From assembly GCA_041389885.1 (NCBI GenBank), contig JAWKRB010000034.1, positions 1-64,000 on the forward strand: DNA of 64,000 nt, read 5' to 3'. The notes below the pieces were generated by a model. That model did no database searches, was not told the origin of the DNA, and saw only the letters and a program-made list of their open reading frames with translations. Source of the DNA: JAWKRB01 sp041389885. GTDB taxonomy: Bacteria; Myxococcota_A; Polyangia; Polyangiales; Ga0077539. Position 1 is the stretch's first letter; every line of letters starts with the position of its first letter. Shown one piece after another: positions 62,436 to 64,000 of the stretch. Both the position numbers and the translations under genes were made by a program.

Positions 62436-63005
62436 ATGAACACGTCTCTCGCCTTCGCCTCGTGCGCGCTGCTCCTCGTCGCGTGCGAGCGTCGCGGCCC
62501 GCGCGACGACACGCCGCCGCCGCCGCCTCCCTCGTCGACGCCCACGCCCGTCGCCCCCACGCCCGTCGCCCCCGCGCCCGTCGCCCCTGCGCCCGTCGCC
62601 CCTGCGCCCGTCGCCCCTGCGCCCACCGCCGCGCCCGAGGTCGTCGACGCGGGGAGCGCCGCCGCGCCGACGCCCGAGGCTCCGCCCTTCGACGCGCTCT
62701 CGGTCGGTCGTCACCGCTGCTCGTTCACCGAGGCGGGCTCTGACTATTCGCGCCGCTGCGAGGTCAACGCGATGCCCGACGGGTCGCTGGAGGTCATCGC
62801 CCGCGGCACGAGGCTCAACCCCGGCAACGGCTTCACGCTCAACGCCCGCGGCGCGGCGCCGGTGTACCAGGTGCGCGGAGAGCTCACGGCCTTCGCGGGG
62901 TGCTCGGGCAGGTTCGAAGGCGCGCTGCGCCTCGAGGGGTCCGACAGCCGTCCGTACTACGAAGTGCGTTGGGGCCAGGGCTGCAAGATCACCATCCAGC
63001 CCTGA
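62436..63005 (+). CDS. Lipoprotein with PVAPA repeat linker
   Basis: A 189-aa lipoprotein: lipobox LVAC (about residues 14-17), a Pro-rich linker (about 25-65) including five PVAP(T/A) units encoded by a 15-base repeat, then a roughly 110-residue C-terminal beta domain (RHRCSFTEAGSDYSRRCEVN; LEVIARGTRLNPGNGFTLNA; GCSGRFEGALRLEG) with four Cys. The long linker suggests it reaches across the periplasm or off the surface. Family unknown. Confidence 0.78.
   Translation: MNTSLAFASCALLLVACERRGPRDDTPPPPPPSSTPTPVAPTPVAPAPVAPAPVAPAPVAPAPTAAPEVVDAGSAAAPTPEAPPFDALSVGRHRCSFTEAGSDYSRRCEVNAMPDGSLEVIARGTRLNPGNGFTLNARGAAPVYQVRGELTAFAGCSGRFEGALRLEGSDSRPYYEVRWGQGCKITIQP
62544..62618. repeat. 15-bp coding tandem repeat (PVAPA linker)
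   Basis: Five consecutive 15-base units (two of one variant, three of another, identical within each) plus a degenerate sixth. It encodes the PVAPT/PVAPA linker of the lipoprotein. In-frame unit length keeps the gene open on expansion. Confidence 0.9.
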
Positions 63006-63032
63006 GCGGGGGGAGCGCTCCCCCGCGGCGGC

Positions 63033-63596
63033 TCAGCCCTCCGCGTCGGCCGTCGCCAGGTCGTTGCCCACGTCGGCCGCCGCGTCGCCGCTCGCGCCGC
63101 CGTCCATGTCGGCGTCGCCCGCGGGGACGTCCTCGGGCGGCATCATCCCGCCGCCGTCGTCGCCGCCCGCGTCGTCGAAGGGGTTGCCGCTCGTGTCGGC
63201 CGGGGCGCCGTCGCCGCCGTCGGCCCCGCCGTCGTCGCCCACGCCGCCCGCGTCGGGCGGGCTCGCGCAGGTCGTCTCGGACGAGAACACGCAGAGCCCC
63301 GAGACGCAGCAGTACACCTCGCCCGCGCGCTCCGCGCAGGGGTTGCAGTCGCCGCTCGTGGCGCAGCCCGAGGGGCAGCGGTTGACGCCGCGGTCGACGG
63401 GCGCCGGGCGGTCGACGACGACGTCGACGATGTCCTGCGCGGGGAGGTCCTGCGTCACGATGTCGCTCGCCGTCACGTCGTCGACGGTGGCGTCGGTCTC
63501 GGCGCTCGCGTCGCTCTCAGGGGGAAAGAAGCGGCCTGAATCATCCGAGCAGGCGACGAGGATGAGGGAGGCGGCGAGCCACGCGCGGTGATGCAT
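63033..63596 (-). CDS. Asp/Gly-rich lipoprotein with a small Cys cluster
   Basis: A 187-aa lipoprotein: ATG at 63596, lipobox LVAC (about residues 13-16). The mature chain is mainly low-complexity Asp/Ala/Gly/Val (DDGGADGGDGAPADTSG and similar), with one Cys-rich island (about 72-112; CPSGCATSGDCNPC, CCVSGLCVFSSETTC). The strong acidity suggests ion binding or a disordered surface tether. It converges on the PVAPA lipoprotein gene (28-base gap). Function unknown. Confidence 0.75.
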   Translation of the reverse strand: MHHRAWLAASLILVACSDDSGRFFPPESDASAETDATVDDVTASDIVTQDLPAQDIVDVVVDRPAPVDRGVNRCPSGCATSGDCNPCAERAGEVYCCVSGLCVFSSETTCASPPDAGGVGDDGGADGGDGAPADTSGNPFDDAGGDDGGGMMPPEDVPAGDADMDGGASGDAAADVGNDLATADAEG

Positions 63597-63715
63597 GGGG
63601 GCATTGTAGAACACCTCCGCCGCAGGGGCATCGCCCGACCCCCGCGGCGCACGGAGACAGCCAACGGCCTCCTTGACCCCGCGCACGCCCCCCTGATAGC
63701 TCCCCTCGGACCACC

Positions 63716-64000
63716 ATGGACCCCAACGTCCGCGTTCGATTCGCCCCGTCGCCGACGGGCTACCTGCACATCGGCGGCGCCCGCACGGCGCTCTTCAACT
63801 GGCTCTGGGCTCGCAAGAACCAGGGCACCTTCGTGCTCCGCATCGAAGACACCGACCAGGACCGCTCCACCGAGGAGTCGGTCCGCGTGATCTTCGAGGC
63901 GCTGGACTGGCTCGGACTCGACTGGGACGAGGGCCCCCTCGTGGGCGGTCCGCACGGCCCGTACTTTCAGATGCGGCGGCTGGAGGTCTACCAGGAGTTC
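63716..64000 (+). CDS. gltX: Glutamyl-tRNA synthetase, N-terminal part (runs off the window)
   Basis: The first 95 residues of a class I aminoacyl-tRNA synthetase: VRVRFAPSPTGYLHIGGART (HIGH-type motif HIGG), ALFNWLWARKNQGTFVLRIE and DTDQDRSTEESV. The start of GltX is unmistakable; it charges tRNA-Glu. The KMSKS loop and anticodon domain lie beyond 64000. A glutaminyl enzyme is less likely given the opening pattern. Confidence 0.95.
   Translation, partial: MDPNVRVRFAPSPTGYLHIGGARTALFNWLWARKNQGTFVLRIEDTDQDRSTEESVRVIFEALDWLGLDWDEGPLVGGPHGPYFQMRRLEVYQEF

Noticed and set aside
62544..62618. Short regular repeats that might suggest a CRISPR-like array
   Set aside because: Units are 15 bases with no spacers, in frame, and encode a Pro/Ala linker.

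Overview
The window is GC-rich DNA (about 70% by eye) from what is most likely a member of the Myxococcota, probably near Polyangiales/Sandaracinaceae. This rests on a MYXO-CTERM-tailed surface protein, many lipoproteins with Asp/Val/Pro/Ala spacers, thrombospondin type 3 and MopE-like repeat proteins, a CarD/CdnL regulator, an ECF41 sigma factor, a eukaryote-like Ser/Thr kinase and a Tad-like locus whose CpaF ATPase carries an FHA domain. The exact taxon is inference. Genes are densely packed on both strands, and no gap between genes exceeds 300 bases. I saw no rRNA, tRNA, CRISPR array or transposase.

Region by region. 0-10.7 kb: a lipoxygenase with an unusual N-terminal domain, a four-CBS protein, a PHB-depolymerase-like lipoprotein, a SirB1-type protein, a Ser/Thr kinase and the era-der GTPase pair. 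10.7-12.8 kb: an ECF41 sigma factor coupled to an NDH-2-like oxidoreductase, with a matching promoter. 12.9-14.8 kb: a DVWAVG-repeat propeller lipoprotein. 14.8-16.9 kb: a two-gene AAA ATPase/RloB (AbiL/RloAB-like) presumed defence cassette lying between two identical 22-bp direct repeats. 16.9-27.3 kb: hydrolase, DUF6151, TrxR-like, SDR, FolB-cupin fusion, a Cys-rich repeat lipoprotein, a DUF2723 membrane protein and an FMN glutamate-synthase-like enzyme. 27.5-32.2 kb: carD, then cinA-thpR-recA and a lipoprotein. 32.3-38.1 kb: a 53-aa lipoprotein, a di-haem lipoprotein, and a P450-desaturase-NFACT operon. 38.1-45.4 kb: a TPR protein, an OmpA-type protein and the MYXO-CTERM protein. 45.5-49 kb: a metal transporter, a WD40-like protein, DUF2786, and frame-damaged tag and GIY-YIG genes. 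49-55.7 kb: cpaB, secretin, FHA-cpaF, tadB, tadC and an FHA-like/TM protein, forming a Tad-like secretion/pilus core. 55.7-64 kb: an acetyltransferase, lipoproteins, kbl, clpB and the start of gltX.

Working together: cinA-thpR-recA is a conserved DNA-repair and RNA-processing neighbourhood. ECF41 and its oxidoreductase form an autoregulated unit. The Tad genes form one polycistron that lacks pilin, TadZ and prepilin peptidase, so those must lie elsewhere; the layout recalls Tad-like killing machinery of predatory myxobacteria (inference).

Caution on sequence quality: six genes between about 39 and 58 kb carry single-base indels (ten in all, mostly deletions). These may be assembly errors rather than true pseudogenes.
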